DNA of 64,000 nucleotides from G963663365 sp963663365 (GCA_963663365.2 CAXXIH010000001.1:62001-126000), one strand, 5' to 3'. Shown: positions 53,480 through 63,265, counted from the first letter of the stretch. Made by a program: numbers and translations. The notes: generated from the letters alone by a model not told the origin.

Positions 53480-54943
53480 ATGTTGAAAGATAAATACAAA
53501 ACAGCCGCTTGTCTGCTATTTGTTGTTCTTCTGGCGATATCGGGTTCGGTGGCTCAGGGACAAGAAAATCAAGAGCCGCAATTGATGGCGGGAGCGGCCG
53601 CGTTGGATATCACTCCGCAGTTGGGTGTCTCTTTGGCCGGTTCCATGAGGCCGCGTTTTGCCGAGCACATACACGATGGTCTCGCCGCGCGCAGTTTGGT
53701 GTTGGATAACGGCGAAATGCGCTTGGCATTTGTAGTCTGCGATCTCATGGCCGTGAGCAAAGAAACCGTGGACCGTGCCAAGGCTTTGATTTTCAAAACT
53801 TCGCAAATACCGCCGGAGCGCGTGCTGATTGCCGCAACCCATACGCATACAGCGCCGGTGACCGTACATGTTTTTCAAAGCGATCCCGATCAGGCTTATC
53901 TTGAAGATCTTCCTGTACGGATTGCCGATAGCGTAAGTTGCGCAATTAACAATCTGTGTCCGGCGCGTATCGGGTGGGGCAAGGGTCGTGAAGAGCGCGT
54001 TGTATTTAATCGCCGTTTCTATATGAAAGAAGGCTCCATGCCATCTAATCCTTGGGGGCGTAATGACGATGGAGTCAAAACCAATCCCGGATATGAAAAT
54101 CCGAATATCATCAAGCCCGCTGGGCCAACCGATCCGGAATTGCCGATCCTATCCGTACAACATACGAATGGTATGCCCATCGCCGTGCTGGGCAATTATA
54201 CATTGCATTATGTCGGCGGAGGTCCCGGGAGCGATGTGAGCGCCGATTATTTTGGAATGTGGGGGAAGATGATACAGCGGGACTATGCAGGCCCCGCAGA
54301 TTTATTTGAGCCGCCGTTTGTAAGTATCCTCACCAATGGGTGTTCGGGGGATATCAATAATATCGATGTAAGGACTCAGTTAAAACAACCGTACCGCTAT
54401 CACCAAATGCATAATGTGGCGCGTATGGTGGCCGATGAATCGTTGCGCGTACTTAAGGAAATCGAATATCGTCCTTGGATTCCTCTTTCTGCGCAGCTTT
54501 CCGAAGTGAAAGTGGGCATTCGGAAACCTTCTGCGGATGAGCTCGATGAAGCGAAGCAGATCCTTGCATCCGCCGAAGCGCCGTTTGCCGCTTTGCCCGC
54601 AATTTATGCTCATGAAACGGTTCGGCTTGATGCTTGGCCCGATACTCTGGATGTGCCTGTTCAAGCGTTTGCCATCGGCGATACGGGATTTGTGGGTTTT
54701 CCCGGCGAAGCGTTTGTTGAGTTGGGATTGGAAGTCAAAGAAAAAAGTCCGTTTGCCGTTACCTTCTGTATTGATCTGGCCAATGCCTATGCCGGATACA
54801 TTCCGACACCTGATGCATTTGAGTTAAGTGGTTATGAAACCTGGCGGGCCCGGTCCAGCCCTCTCGCACATGATTCCGCGCCGCGCATTGTTGCGAAGGC
54901 ATTGGAACTCATAAAGGAAGTGCATGCCGGAGTCAGTCAATAA
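53480..54943 (+). CDS. Neutral/alkaline ceramidase N-terminal domain-like secreted protein
   Basis: A 487-residue secreted protein from ATG 53480 (MLKDKYKTAACLLFVVLLAI, signal peptide ending near GSVAQG), with GGTGGA as a possible ribosome site; 53438 is an alternative. The segment AAALDITPQLGVSLAGSMRPR followed by LAARSLVLDNGEMRLAFVVCDLMAVSKE and ATHTHTAP is the ceramidase N-terminal fold, with the zinc-ligand His pair visible in THTHTAP. NGCSGDINN and TLHYVGGG are also present. Many such proteins in environmental bacteria have no demonstrated ceramidase activity. It sits between the exported hydrolase and the second Tat oxidoreductase. Confidence 0.86.
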   Translation: MLKDKYKTAACLLFVVLLAISGSVAQGQENQEPQLMAGAAALDITPQLGVSLAGSMRPRFAEHIHDGLAARSLVLDNGEMRLAFVVCDLMAVSKETVDRAKALIFKTSQIPPERVLIAATHTHTAPVTVHVFQSDPDQAYLEDLPVRIADSVSCAINNLCPARIGWGKGREERVVFNRRFYMKEGSMPSNPWGRNDDGVKTNPGYENPNIIKPAGPTDPELPILSVQHTNGMPIAVLGNYTLHYVGGGPGSDVSADYFGMWGKMIQRDYAGPADLFEPPFVSILTNGCSGDINNIDVRTQLKQPYRYHQMHNVARMVADESLRVLKEIEYRPWIPLSAQLSEVKVGIRKPSADELDEAKQILASAEAPFAALPAIYAHETVRLDAWPDTLDVPVQAFAIGDTGFVGFPGEAFVELGLEVKEKSPFAVTFCIDLANAYAGYIPTPDAFELSGYETWRARSSPLAHDSAPRIVAKALELIKEVHAGVSQ

Positions 54944-55014
54944 CTCTGTGAACCGATACTTCATCCGGGCGGCAACAAGGCTCGGTATGTTATGAAATAG
55001 GAAAGGCAGTAAGC

Positions 55015-56256
55015 ATGTCAAAGAACTCGATTTCACGCCGTAATTTCGTTCAAACCACAAGCGCCGCCGCCGCGCTGTCTATGGCGCAAATTGTCCCCGC
55101 ATCGGCCAAAGGGGCAAACGAGCGGATACAGATAGGTGTAATCGGTTGTGGTAATCGCGGCTTTAATGCCTTAATGCATGATATTCACCGTTATGACAAA
55201 GAAGAAAATGTCGCAATCACGGCTGTATGCGATGTCTGGCGGCAACATCGGGAAAAGGCCGCCGAAACGGCAACGGATTGGTACAAACAGGAGCCGAAGC
55301 AGTTTGAAGATTACCGTGATGTGCTGGCTTTGGATGATATCGACGCTGTGACAATTGCCACGCCGGATCATCTGCATGCCACAATCTTAAAAGCTGCCGC
55401 CAAAGCGGGCAAAGACGCGTATTGCGAAAAGCCTTTGGCGATGAATATGGAAGAACTGACGGATGTTGTGGATACAGTTAAAAAGGAAAAACGCGTTGTG
55501 CAATTGGGAACGCAGCTGCGCAGCTGGTCTTCGTTTACCGGTTGCCGCAAGGTTGTGCAAGACGGCGTTTTGGGGCAAATCATCCGTGTCGTACAGGTCC
55601 GTAGTAGTTATGAGCCGTACTGGAATCGTTTTGCACGTCCGCTAACCGAAGCCGATACCAATTGGAAACTGTTTCTTGGCGACCGGAAGTACCGCCCCTT
55701 CGATGCAGACCAACACTCCGCTTGGTATGGTTACCGGGATTTCACCCAAGGATCGATCAGTAATCTGATGTGTCACTTTATCGACTTGGTGCATTACATC
55801 ACGGGCGCGCAATTCCCGGAATACGCCGTGACGTTGGCAGGCAACTATGTTTGGAAAAATCAACGCACCTGCCCCGATGCCGTGCAGACCGTTCTCACTT
55901 ACCCCGAAGGTTTTATGGTCAGTTACAATTCTTCGTTTGGAAATGGATTCGGGAACTACACACGTTTCTTTGGCACACAGGGCGCGATTGATGCCACCGA
56001 ATGGCGTGAACCCTTTATGACCGGCGAAGGCACCGAGCATCCCGACAAAATCAAAGAAAAAAAGATCGTCCCCGACGTCCCTATAACAGACCATATGCAA
56101 AACTGGTTGCAATGCTTACGTACCCGCGAGCAACCCAATGCCAGTATCGATGCGGGCTATCAACATGCCGTGGCTTGTTTGCTGGCCGATGCCGCGATGG
56201 TCCAGGAACGTAAAATGACATACGACGCCGTGAAAAGAGAAATCAAACCGGCTTGA
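55015..56256 (+). CDS. Tat-exported Gfo/Idh/MocA family oxidoreductase
   Basis: A 413-residue protein with a twin-arginine signal (residues 8-13, SRRNFV, then SAAAALSMAQIVPASA). The NAD(P) motif IGVIGCGNRGF, the strand AVTIATPDHLHAT and the family signature DAYCEKPLAMNM with Lys139 are at the same positions as in the oxidoreductase at 43256, so these are paralogues. The C-terminal half GSISNLMCHFIDLVHYITG is typical. It would act on a sugar derivative in the periplasm. AAAGG lies a few bases before the start. It is the last plus-strand gene before the convergent prepilin. Confidence 0.93.
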   Translation: MSKNSISRRNFVQTTSAAAALSMAQIVPASAKGANERIQIGVIGCGNRGFNALMHDIHRYDKEENVAITAVCDVWRQHREKAAETATDWYKQEPKQFEDYRDVLALDDIDAVTIATPDHLHATILKAAAKAGKDAYCEKPLAMNMEELTDVVDTVKKEKRVVQLGTQLRSWSSFTGCRKVVQDGVLGQIIRVVQVRSSYEPYWNRFARPLTEADTNWKLFLGDRKYRPFDADQHSAWYGYRDFTQGSISNLMCHFIDLVHYITGAQFPEYAVTLAGNYVWKNQRTCPDAVQTVLTYPEGFMVSYNSSFGNGFGNYTRFFGTQGAIDATEWREPFMTGEGTEHPDKIKEKKIVPDVPITDHMQNWLQCLRTREQPNASIDAGYQHAVACLLADAAMVQERKMTYDAVKREIKPA

Positions 56257-56325
56257 GGAATTGTGAGACCGGTTATGGCATATAAAGCCGGAATTGAAAC
56301 TTAGGATTTCTTTATTGATACCGGT

Positions 56326-56859
56326 TTACATTCCGAAAACAATAATGTTTCCGTAACTATTTAATCCGTTGCTCGCCTCATATTGGTACATCGGCGCTTC
56401 GACTTTATCCGGTCCTACGCTCCAAAGCAGATACAGGGCGTGTCTGTCCAGAGTTAAAAAGCGTGTGTATGGACTTGCATTCGAGCACCAGTCTGGCTCT
56501 TCAATGCAGTTTTGATAGGTATAGTTGCCGCCATGCAGCCGGATGGATGGATCGTTTTTATCGTACCTGTCTGCGAATGGATCCGGAGGAATACTGACCA
56601 GATACGCAATTGGCGTTGTGAGCTGAGCCAATTCCAATGCCGTGTCATCCATCCAATTTGCGATTGGATACGGATAGGAATTATTATCGACCCGGTATGA
56701 TGCCAAGGCTGTTTGAAGTGAGCGCAGATCATTTTGCGCCCGCGCTACCTTGGCCCGCACCTGGGCACTCAGAAAATTCGGAACCGCTATTGCCGCAAGA
56801 ATGCCGATAATAGCAACCACAATTAATAATTCGATGAGTGTAAATGCTGCTTGTTTCAT
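56326..56859 (-). CDS. Type II secretion/type IV pilin-like prepilin
   Basis: A 177-residue protein with the prepilin start MKQAAFTLIELLIVVAIIGI, followed by LAAIAVPNFLSAQVRAKVARAQNDLRSLQTALASYRVDNNSYPY. The residue before FTLIE is Ala, as in the other two prepilins. The C-terminal domain has LAQLTTPIAYLVSIPPDPF and LLWSVGPDKVEAPMYQYEASNGLNSYGNIIVFG, similar to the gene at 35241 in the same order. It lies 12 bases downstream of the GH9 gene and is probably cotranscribed with it. No clear ribosome site precedes the ATG, so translational coupling is possible. Confidence 0.9.
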   Translation of the reverse strand: MKQAAFTLIELLIVVAIIGILAAIAVPNFLSAQVRAKVARAQNDLRSLQTALASYRVDNNSYPYPIANWMDDTALELAQLTTPIAYLVSIPPDPFADRYDKNDPSIRLHGGNYTYQNCIEEPDWCSNASPYTRFLTLDRHALYLLWSVGPDKVEAPMYQYEASNGLNSYGNIIVFGM

Positions 56860-56871
56860 GTGAAAATGCTA

Positions 56872-59154
56872 TCACGGAAGCGACGCGATGAAAACCAACA
56901 ATTTCGCCTGAAGCGGAAGCCAAGGGGCATTGGTTCGCCAGTCGGTATTGGGTTCCTCAGAGAGGTCCAACCAGGGGCGGTCGATCTTGGGCAGAAGACG
57001 CACCATGCCATGGATTACCGTGCCCGGGATTGCCCCGCGTGGATTGTCTAACCGAATATCGAGACGGTGGTGGTAATGCGGAATATTGCTGCCGATGGCT
57101 TCGATCATCGAAATTCCATAGGGATTGAGACCTAGCAACCAGTCGACTTGTGCCTGCTCGAGCGCCGATGCGCTGGTCATGCCCAGCCGTGCGGCCAGGG
57201 CCGACTCTGTAGCGGTTTGCAGGATGTCCATGTTACTGCCGATATACCAGGCATCGGGGTGCGGGTAAGGCCGCCCATAGGCCAAATGACCGTCTGACTT
57301 GATCGTTTTTTCGATATAAAAAGGCGCGGGACAGCGTGTTTGCACGAGCATCATGTGCCGCTGCAATGCCTGCGCCAGCCCCTCTTTTTTTGCGCCCCGG
57401 GGATCGAGCAAGGTATACCGCAGCAATGTTTCCGCGTCAGGCAATTTGTTTTGTGGCTCAGCTGGCTGCAATTGCGCCCGAACGCAATCAAATAGCTTCT
57501 GCTGATAGCGGGTATCTCTGCTCGAACGCCACAGTTCCAAATATCCGCGCGCATCGGTTCCTTGCTTTTGTTCGAGTTCGATAGCCTGCTGGAGTGCGCC
57601 ACTGTCCGGTTTTAAGCGTCCTAATATTGCCAGCGCCGCCACAAGCGTTTTTTCACCATGGTTTCCTGTGCCGGGCGCGCCTTTTAAGCGGCGTTCATCG
57701 CCGGTCTCCGGCAAGTTATCGGTGTCAGTATGCGACGGTCCCCATTGCCAGGATCCGCTTACTTCTTCCCACAAAGCCCCGGATTGGGCGTCTTGAACGC
57801 GCTGCAAATAGGCTAAACCCCACTCCGCCTCGTCTAGAGCGTCACTCTGTCCGTTTCCATCCTTGTCGATTGCTCCGAATAAATCCGGACGTTCGGATAG
57901 CGACAGCAGCAACGCATAGCAGGCTTCGGCGGTGTTGGCCGAATTCTTTGTGTATTCCGCCCCATCATGCCACCCCCCAACAGCGCCATGGGCTCCATCC
58001 TCAGTGATGGCATCATCCAGATGGCAGGGGGGATGACCTGCGCCGGGGACTAACCATTCGGGAATTTCGCATCCACAACGCTGTGCTCGAAAGAAATCCA
58101 ACACGTGGGGAATCGCGAGTTTCTCCAGCAGACGCGGTTGAAGATAGAATGGTTCTGAGCGGAAAGTCTGCCCGCCGATTGTTGTCACGGCACAATAGGT
58201 AGCGTCTGTAATCCGGTCGGGAATAAACGATGCGCCATCGCCTTCATAGGCCCAAAAATCCCAGCCCTTAATTTCACCCAGGCTGCGCAATGTGCTTTGG
58301 AAAAGAGGGCGCTCTCCGGAGGGATCGACAAGCGTGAAATGCCCCGGCGGATTGACTATGTTTTCGCCCTCTTCATTTGTAAAAGGAACATTGCTTAGCA
58401 CCAAAATGCGTTTGCTGCCGGTTGGATCGTATCCGGCTTGATTGACTAGAACCTGTATCTGCGGTTCAACCCGGTAACGAATTTCAATATCGTCAATGAA
58501 GATCACGGTATCCGGGGCGGCGTCCTGCGCCAATTGGACACCAAAGGCCATATGATCCGCGCCTTCCGGGCGGGGAATATCCTCCAATACAATCTTATGC
58601 CACCCGCCTTCTTCAAGCCGCCGCTGCTCGACCTCTTCTACAGTGGCATTTGTTCTCCCGAGTTCGACTTCCGCACGGTCCTTGCGTCCGTACCAAATGA
58701 TGACAGGCAAGACGGTTCCCCGGGATGCGCCACAAATCCAAGCCGATGCCCAACATGAGACGGCTTGAGGTTCAAGCCGCAGGGGATATGTGTGCGCGGC
58801 ACGGCAACCTGTGGATGCATCCAGGCGCAGGGCCGATTCGCCCCCAAATGCCTTTTCTTGTACGATTTTTAGAGCATCCGCCGGGAGACTTGTTTCCGCG
58901 GATTTCCAACCTCCGCTCAGAGCATCCGGTATCCCCTCCACAAAGGTCTCTTCAAAGCCGGGATTGGGGGCAAGATTGGCTTTCTGTACAAATACAGTGT
59001 TATTCACCTCATCGGCGGAGTCTGAGAAAGTCAAAATAGGAAACCAAAGAAGTAGAAAACCCAAAAAGAGCAGCCGAGATACTGCAATAACTACAATCGG
59101 TTTCGGCCTCTTGAAAAAATCGTTTTGCGTAAGATCGGTGGCGTGCATAAGCAT
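56872..59154 (-). CDS. Glycoside hydrolase family 9 enzyme with N-terminal binding domains
   Basis: A 760-residue protein with an N-terminal membrane anchor or signal (about 20-43), a carbohydrate-binding CBM4/9-like region (about 60-225, NPGFEETFVEGIPDAL to FIDDIEIRY), an Ig-like CelD_N domain (about 232-338, LVNQAGYDPTGSKRILVLSN) and a GH9 barrel (about 345-760). The catalytic base region reads GGWHDGAEYTKN (Asp397, Glu400) where most GH9 enzymes have GGWxDAGD, so the second Asp is a Glu. The late motifs GSNIPHYHHRLD and LSEEPNTDWRTNAP carry the His-Arg site and the acid Glu. It probably acts on beta-glucans or related glycans. Confidence 0.9.
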   Translation of the reverse strand: MLMHATDLTQNDFFKRPKPIVVIAVSRLLFLGFLLLWFPILTFSDSADEVNNTVFVQKANLAPNPGFEETFVEGIPDALSGGWKSAETSLPADALKIVQEKAFGGESALRLDASTGCRAAHTYPLRLEPQAVSCWASAWICGASRGTVLPVIIWYGRKDRAEVELGRTNATVEEVEQRRLEEGGWHKIVLEDIPRPEGADHMAFGVQLAQDAAPDTVIFIDDIEIRYRVEPQIQVLVNQAGYDPTGSKRILVLSNVPFTNEEGENIVNPPGHFTLVDPSGERPLFQSTLRSLGEIKGWDFWAYEGDGASFIPDRITDATYCAVTTIGGQTFRSEPFYLQPRLLEKLAIPHVLDFFRAQRCGCEIPEWLVPGAGHPPCHLDDAITEDGAHGAVGGWHDGAEYTKNSANTAEACYALLLSLSERPDLFGAIDKDGNGQSDALDEAEWGLAYLQRVQDAQSGALWEEVSGSWQWGPSHTDTDNLPETGDERRLKGAPGTGNHGEKTLVAALAILGRLKPDSGALQQAIELEQKQGTDARGYLELWRSSRDTRYQQKLFDCVRAQLQPAEPQNKLPDAETLLRYTLLDPRGAKKEGLAQALQRHMMLVQTRCPAPFYIEKTIKSDGHLAYGRPYPHPDAWYIGSNMDILQTATESALAARLGMTSASALEQAQVDWLLGLNPYGISMIEAIGSNIPHYHHRLDIRLDNPRGAIPGTVIHGMVRLLPKIDRPWLDLSEEPNTDWRTNAPWLPLQAKLLVFIASLP

Positions 59155-59178
59155 CGGTATTATTTCAATGTCAGATTA

Positions 59179-60204
59179 TCACAATGCAGGATCGATCATC
59201 ATTTTTACTTCTTGGTCACGGCTTTCGGCAAAACGATGGATGCAATCGACCAGGCTTTCTAGAGGGTAGGTATTGGTTACGATTTCATCCACACTGATGA
59301 TTCCCGCTTCAATGAGCCGGACGGATTTCTCAAGCGTCCTTGGCGGCATTTTTGCGCCGATAATCGATAATTCTTTGTTGAAAATCTCGAAGGGAGAAAT
59401 CGTGACACGCTCATCTTCTCCGCAGACTCCGAAGACCATAAACTTGCCCCCTTTACGCACATGTTCCAGGCCGAAACGCACTCCTTTTGCGGTTCCCGAA
59501 CAGTCAATGGCCACATCGAATCCTTCAGTGTAAATCCGGTTGAATTCATCTTCAGCATCGGCCGTTCCGACAAGATGAGCCGCATCTGCGCCGACAAGTC
59601 TGGCCTTTTCCACTCGTTGGGGCACAAGGTCCACTTGAATGAGTTGAGTAATGCAGGTGTGTTTGATGAGGTTATTCCATAGAAGTCCAACACTTCCCGC
59701 ACCAATGACCAACACACTTGAACCCGGCTCAATTGCCAAGCGCTCATAACCATTTATGACACAGGCCAAAGTTTCGATTAAAATCCCCGCCTGCACCGAG
59801 ACGTCGTCGGCCACACGGTAGACATGGCTGCGTGGCGCGAGGCAATACTCGGCAAAACCGCCCCAGCGAGCGTAGCCGATAATTGTGGGATTATTGCACA
59901 AGTTTGTCCGTCCCAGTTGGCAGTAACGGCAGTATCCGCAGGCTACGACAGGGTCGATAGCCACATGCTGGCCTTCCTGTAAATCCGTGACACCTTTACC
60001 GCAACCGGCCACGATACCGCTGATCTCATGCCCAAATGCCACCGGCGGCTTGACACCCATGCCGATGCCTTCATATAGATGGACATCTGTGCCGCATACA
60101 CCGCAGCCACACACCTTAATCAGCACTTCTCCTTTGGGCGGTTCAGGAATCGGAACATCCTGCATTTCGATTTGTTCATTTCCCAGAAAAACAGCAGCTT
60201 TCAT
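59179..60204 (-). CDS. Zinc-dependent medium-chain alcohol/polyol dehydrogenase
   Basis: A 341-residue MDR-family enzyme from MKAAVFLGNEQIEMQDVPIP. The catalytic zinc ligands are Cys37 in CGVCGTDVHLYEG and His59-Glu60 in AFGHEISG. The structural zinc site is complete with Cys89, 92, 95 and 103 (ACGYCRYCQLGRTNLC). The Rossmann motif is VLVIGAGSVGLLW, followed by QVDLVPQRVEKARLVGADA. Family members oxidise sorbitol, threonine or other secondary alcohols with NAD(P). An in-frame ATG at 60249 would add 15 residues (KSPAIDEPEETGTN) without homology. It is 24 bases upstream of the GH9 gene, so they may share a transcript. Confidence 0.93.
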   Translation of the reverse strand: MKAAVFLGNEQIEMQDVPIPEPPKGEVLIKVCGCGVCGTDVHLYEGIGMGVKPPVAFGHEISGIVAGCGKGVTDLQEGQHVAIDPVVACGYCRYCQLGRTNLCNNPTIIGYARWGGFAEYCLAPRSHVYRVADDVSVQAGILIETLACVINGYERLAIEPGSSVLVIGAGSVGLLWNNLIKHTCITQLIQVDLVPQRVEKARLVGADAAHLVGTADAEDEFNRIYTEGFDVAIDCSGTAKGVRFGLEHVRKGGKFMVFGVCGEDERVTISPFEIFNKELSIIGAKMPPRTLEKSVRLIEAGIISVDEIVTNTYPLESLVDCIHRFAESRDQEVKMMIDPAL

Positions 60205-60446
60205 ATTCGTACCCGTTTCTTCAGGCTCATCGATTGCCGGAGATTTCACTATTCTTCAGTACTCGGCCCCGAACCGCAACGGTTTAGAATGAGGCGGATC
60301 AGCCGTTCCGAGCGGGCATGAAGTGTCCGGCATATGACTTGACCTATCGACTCGCGAATAAATTGCTATACAGGGCTATGATAGATATTCGAAAGAGGCC
60401 TGCTGTTTGTGGGTCTTAAAATCGCGGAATCGAATATATAAATCCC

Positions 60447-63191
60447 ATGGCAAGAACGAAAAAAAAAGCAATCAACCCAAAACCCAAACGCAGTCGCGTC
60501 TCAGCACCGAAAAGGAAACGTGCTTCGGCAGGAAAGGCCATTGAGAAGTCTTCCGGTCCTGTAACCCCTGGCAATGTGCAGTCGCAGTTGGTCATCCTCG
60601 AAAGCGAATTATTTCCACTTTTGCCGTTACGCGATGTTGTTGTTTATCCCGGCATGGTAATCCCTCTGTTTGTGGGACGTCCCAAAAGCGTATCTGCGCT
60701 TGAGTCGGCCATGGAGCGCGACAAGCAGCTGCTTTTGGTGACGCAAAAATCGATGGATGTTGATGAGCCCGGGGCGGACGATTTGTACGATGTCGCCACA
60801 CTGGTTCAAGTTCTCCAAATGCTGAAACTGCCCGATGGCTCGATCAAGGTTTTGGTGGAGGGGCTCAAACGCTACAAGTTGGACTCTATCCTGACCGAAG
60901 GGGATTATTTTTCGGGTGTGGCTCACTCGCTCGAATCCGAGATTAAGCCAAACGCTAAATTGAAGGCCTTGATGCGCCATGTGACGGATCGTTTTGAACA
61001 GTATGTGAAATTCAACCGCAAAGTCCCTCAGGAAACCTTGGTGGCGATCATGAATTTGGAAAATCCCGACCGCTTGGCGGACGGGATCGCCGCACACCTC
61101 AATACCAAAGTCCCGGATAAACAGCGGTTGCTCGAGGTGACAGACGTTACCGAACGTCTGTCAATGTTGTCGGTGCAGTTGAGTTCCGAAATCGAAGTCC
61201 TGGAAATTGAGCAGAAGATCAAAGGTGAAGTCCGGCAACAGATCGAGACGAGTCAAAAAGAGTATTACCTCAATGAACAGCTAAAGGCGATTCAGCGGGA
61301 ACTGGGCCGCGACAGTGAAACCGCAGAAGATGTTGCCAAGTACGAACGGCGTATTAAAAAAGCCAAGATGTCAAAAGAAGCCGAAGAGAAGGCCAATGAA
61401 GAGCTGGACCGGCTGCGCAATATGTCGCTCATCTCACCGGAAGCGACTGTCGTACGCAATTACTTGGATTGGCTTTGCGATCTGCCCTGGGCTGTCCATA
61501 CAAAAGACCGTTTGGATGTAGATGAAGCCGAAAAGATTTTGAATGAGGATCATTATGGATTGGAAAAGCCCAAGGAACGAATCCTCGAATTTCTTGCGGT
61601 GCTTCAGCTAAAGAAAGATATGAAAGGCCCGATCCTCTGTTTTGTGGGGCCTCCCGGAGTGGGTAAAACATCGTTGGGGAAATCAATCGCCCGGGCATTG
61701 GGTAGAAAATTTGTGCGGCTTTCATTGGGCGGTGTGCGGGATGAGGCGGAAATTCGCGGGCACCGGCGCACGTATATCGGTTCTATGCCCGGCCGGATCA
61801 TTCAGTCATTAAAGAAGATCAAATCGAAAAATCCGGTGTTCCTGCTGGATGAGATCGACAAGATGAGTGTCGATTTCCGTGGCGATCCTTCCGCAGCGCT
61901 TTTGGAGGTCTTGGATCCCGAACAGAATGGAACCTTTTCCGATCATTATCTGGAAGTGGAATTCGATCTGTCGTCGGTTATGTTTATTGCCACGGCCAAT
62001 GTTTCCCACCCGATTCCACCGGCGTTGAAGGATCGTATGGAACTCATCGATATCTCTTCTTATACCGAAGAGGAGAAAGTCGAAATCGGCAAACGTTTTC
62101 TCGTTCCCAAACAATTGAAGGGACATGGATTGGAGAAATATAAGCCGACATTCCCGGAATCGGCGCTTTTAACGATCATTCGCGACTATACCCGGGAAGC
62201 GGGTGTTCGCAATCTCGAGAGAGAAATATCAAGTGTCTGCCGCAAACTTGCGCGTCAGGCAACACAGAAGAAACTCACCAAATCAAGTTCTGTTACACCT
62301 GAAGCCATAGAAGAGTTTTTGGGAATTCCACGCTACCGCCGGGCCAAACATGAGAATGAAAACGGAATTGGATTGGTGACGGGATTGGCCGTAACCAGTG
62401 TCGGCGGTGAGCGTCTTCCTGTGGAAGTTTCTGTGGTGAATGGCAGCGGCCAACTTATTCTTACGGGGAAACTTGGCGATGTCATGCAAGAATCGGCCAA
62501 GGCCGCTTTGTCCTATGTACGGAGGCGGGCCAAGGAACTTGGATTGCCGGCCGATTTTCACAAGAAGAAAGATTTGCATATTCACTGCCCGGAAGGCGCC
62601 GTTCCCAAAGACGGACCATCGGCGGGTATCGCCCTTACAACCGCTATCGTCAGTGCTCTAACCGGCAAGCCGGTTCGCGCCGATTTTGCCATGACGGGTG
62701 AAGTCACGTTGCGGGGACGCGTGTTGCCGGTGGGCGGGATCAAGGAAAAACTTCTGGCCGCTCATCGCACCGACATCAAAACCGTTTTGATTCCTATCGA
62801 CAATGAAAAAGATTTGCCTGATCTTCCGGAGACCGTGCGGGAGCAAATGGATGTTCTGCTTGTGGATACCATGGATGAAGTCCTGGCAGAGGCTTTTCCC
62901 GGCAGCGGCTTAGGCAAGAAGGGAGCGATTCGAAGTTCCCTGAAGAAGAAAGGTGCAAAGAAGAAAACTGCGCGAAAATCGGCCGTTAAAAAACGTTCTG
63001 TGAAAAAGGCCGCTTCAACAAAAAAGAAAGCAACTCGCAAAAAGGGCGTGCGGAAAACAGGCGCCGGTAAATCTGTGAGGAAAACCGCGCGTAAAAAGAG
63101 CGTTTCCAAAAAGTCTGCAAAGAAGAGCGCTGCCAAAAAGACCGCCAGAAAAAAGACGTTGTCTAAGACTCGTGCGCGCCGGCGCCGTTAG
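60447..63191 (+). CDS. lon: Lon protease with basic N-terminus and lysine-rich C-terminal tail
   Basis: A 914-residue ATP-dependent protease. The N-terminal LAN domain starts at about 55 (LFPLLPLRDVVVYPGMVIPL) after a basic extension. Walker A is GPPGVGKT at 401-408, Walker B VFLLDEID at 464-471, and the catalytic dyad is Ser725 (KDGPSAGIAL) and Lys768 (GGIKEKLLAA). After residue 823 a tail of about 90 residues consists almost only of Lys, Arg, Ala, Ser, Thr and Gly, similar to histone H1-like proteins. The first 35 residues are similarly basic. These extensions suggest strong DNA or polyanion binding. A terminator follows the stop. Confidence 0.97.
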   Translation: MARTKKKAINPKPKRSRVSAPKRKRASAGKAIEKSSGPVTPGNVQSQLVILESELFPLLPLRDVVVYPGMVIPLFVGRPKSVSALESAMERDKQLLLVTQKSMDVDEPGADDLYDVATLVQVLQMLKLPDGSIKVLVEGLKRYKLDSILTEGDYFSGVAHSLESEIKPNAKLKALMRHVTDRFEQYVKFNRKVPQETLVAIMNLENPDRLADGIAAHLNTKVPDKQRLLEVTDVTERLSMLSVQLSSEIEVLEIEQKIKGEVRQQIETSQKEYYLNEQLKAIQRELGRDSETAEDVAKYERRIKKAKMSKEAEEKANEELDRLRNMSLISPEATVVRNYLDWLCDLPWAVHTKDRLDVDEAEKILNEDHYGLEKPKERILEFLAVLQLKKDMKGPILCFVGPPGVGKTSLGKSIARALGRKFVRLSLGGVRDEAEIRGHRRTYIGSMPGRIIQSLKKIKSKNPVFLLDEIDKMSVDFRGDPSAALLEVLDPEQNGTFSDHYLEVEFDLSSVMFIATANVSHPIPPALKDRMELIDISSYTEEEKVEIGKRFLVPKQLKGHGLEKYKPTFPESALLTIIRDYTREAGVRNLEREISSVCRKLARQATQKKLTKSSSVTPEAIEEFLGIPRYRRAKHENENGIGLVTGLAVTSVGGERLPVEVSVVNGSGQLILTGKLGDVMQESAKAALSYVRRRAKELGLPADFHKKKDLHIHCPEGAVPKDGPSAGIALTTAIVSALTGKPVRADFAMTGEVTLRGRVLPVGGIKEKLLAAHRTDIKTVLIPIDNEKDLPDLPETVREQMDVLLVDTMDEVLAEAFPGSGLGKKGAIRSSLKKKGAKKKTARKSAVKKRSVKKAASTKKKATRKKGVRKTGAGKSVRKTARKKSVSKKSAKKSAAKKTARKKTLSKTRARRRR

Positions 63192-63217
63192 CGGGAATTT
63201 TACGTTTAAAATAAAGT

Positions 63218-63265
63218 GGGCGGATGTTCCGAATTTCGAATGCCGGATATTCGCCCATTTTTATT
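63218..63265 (+). terminator. Terminator after lon, probably bidirectional
   Basis: GGGCGGAT pairs with ATTCGCCC (63218-63225 and 63249-63256, one G-T pair) with further TCCG/CGGA pairing inside, followed by ATTTTTATT. The other side is T-rich on the minus strand, so it could also stop the convergent minus-strand gene at 63290. Confidence 0.8.
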
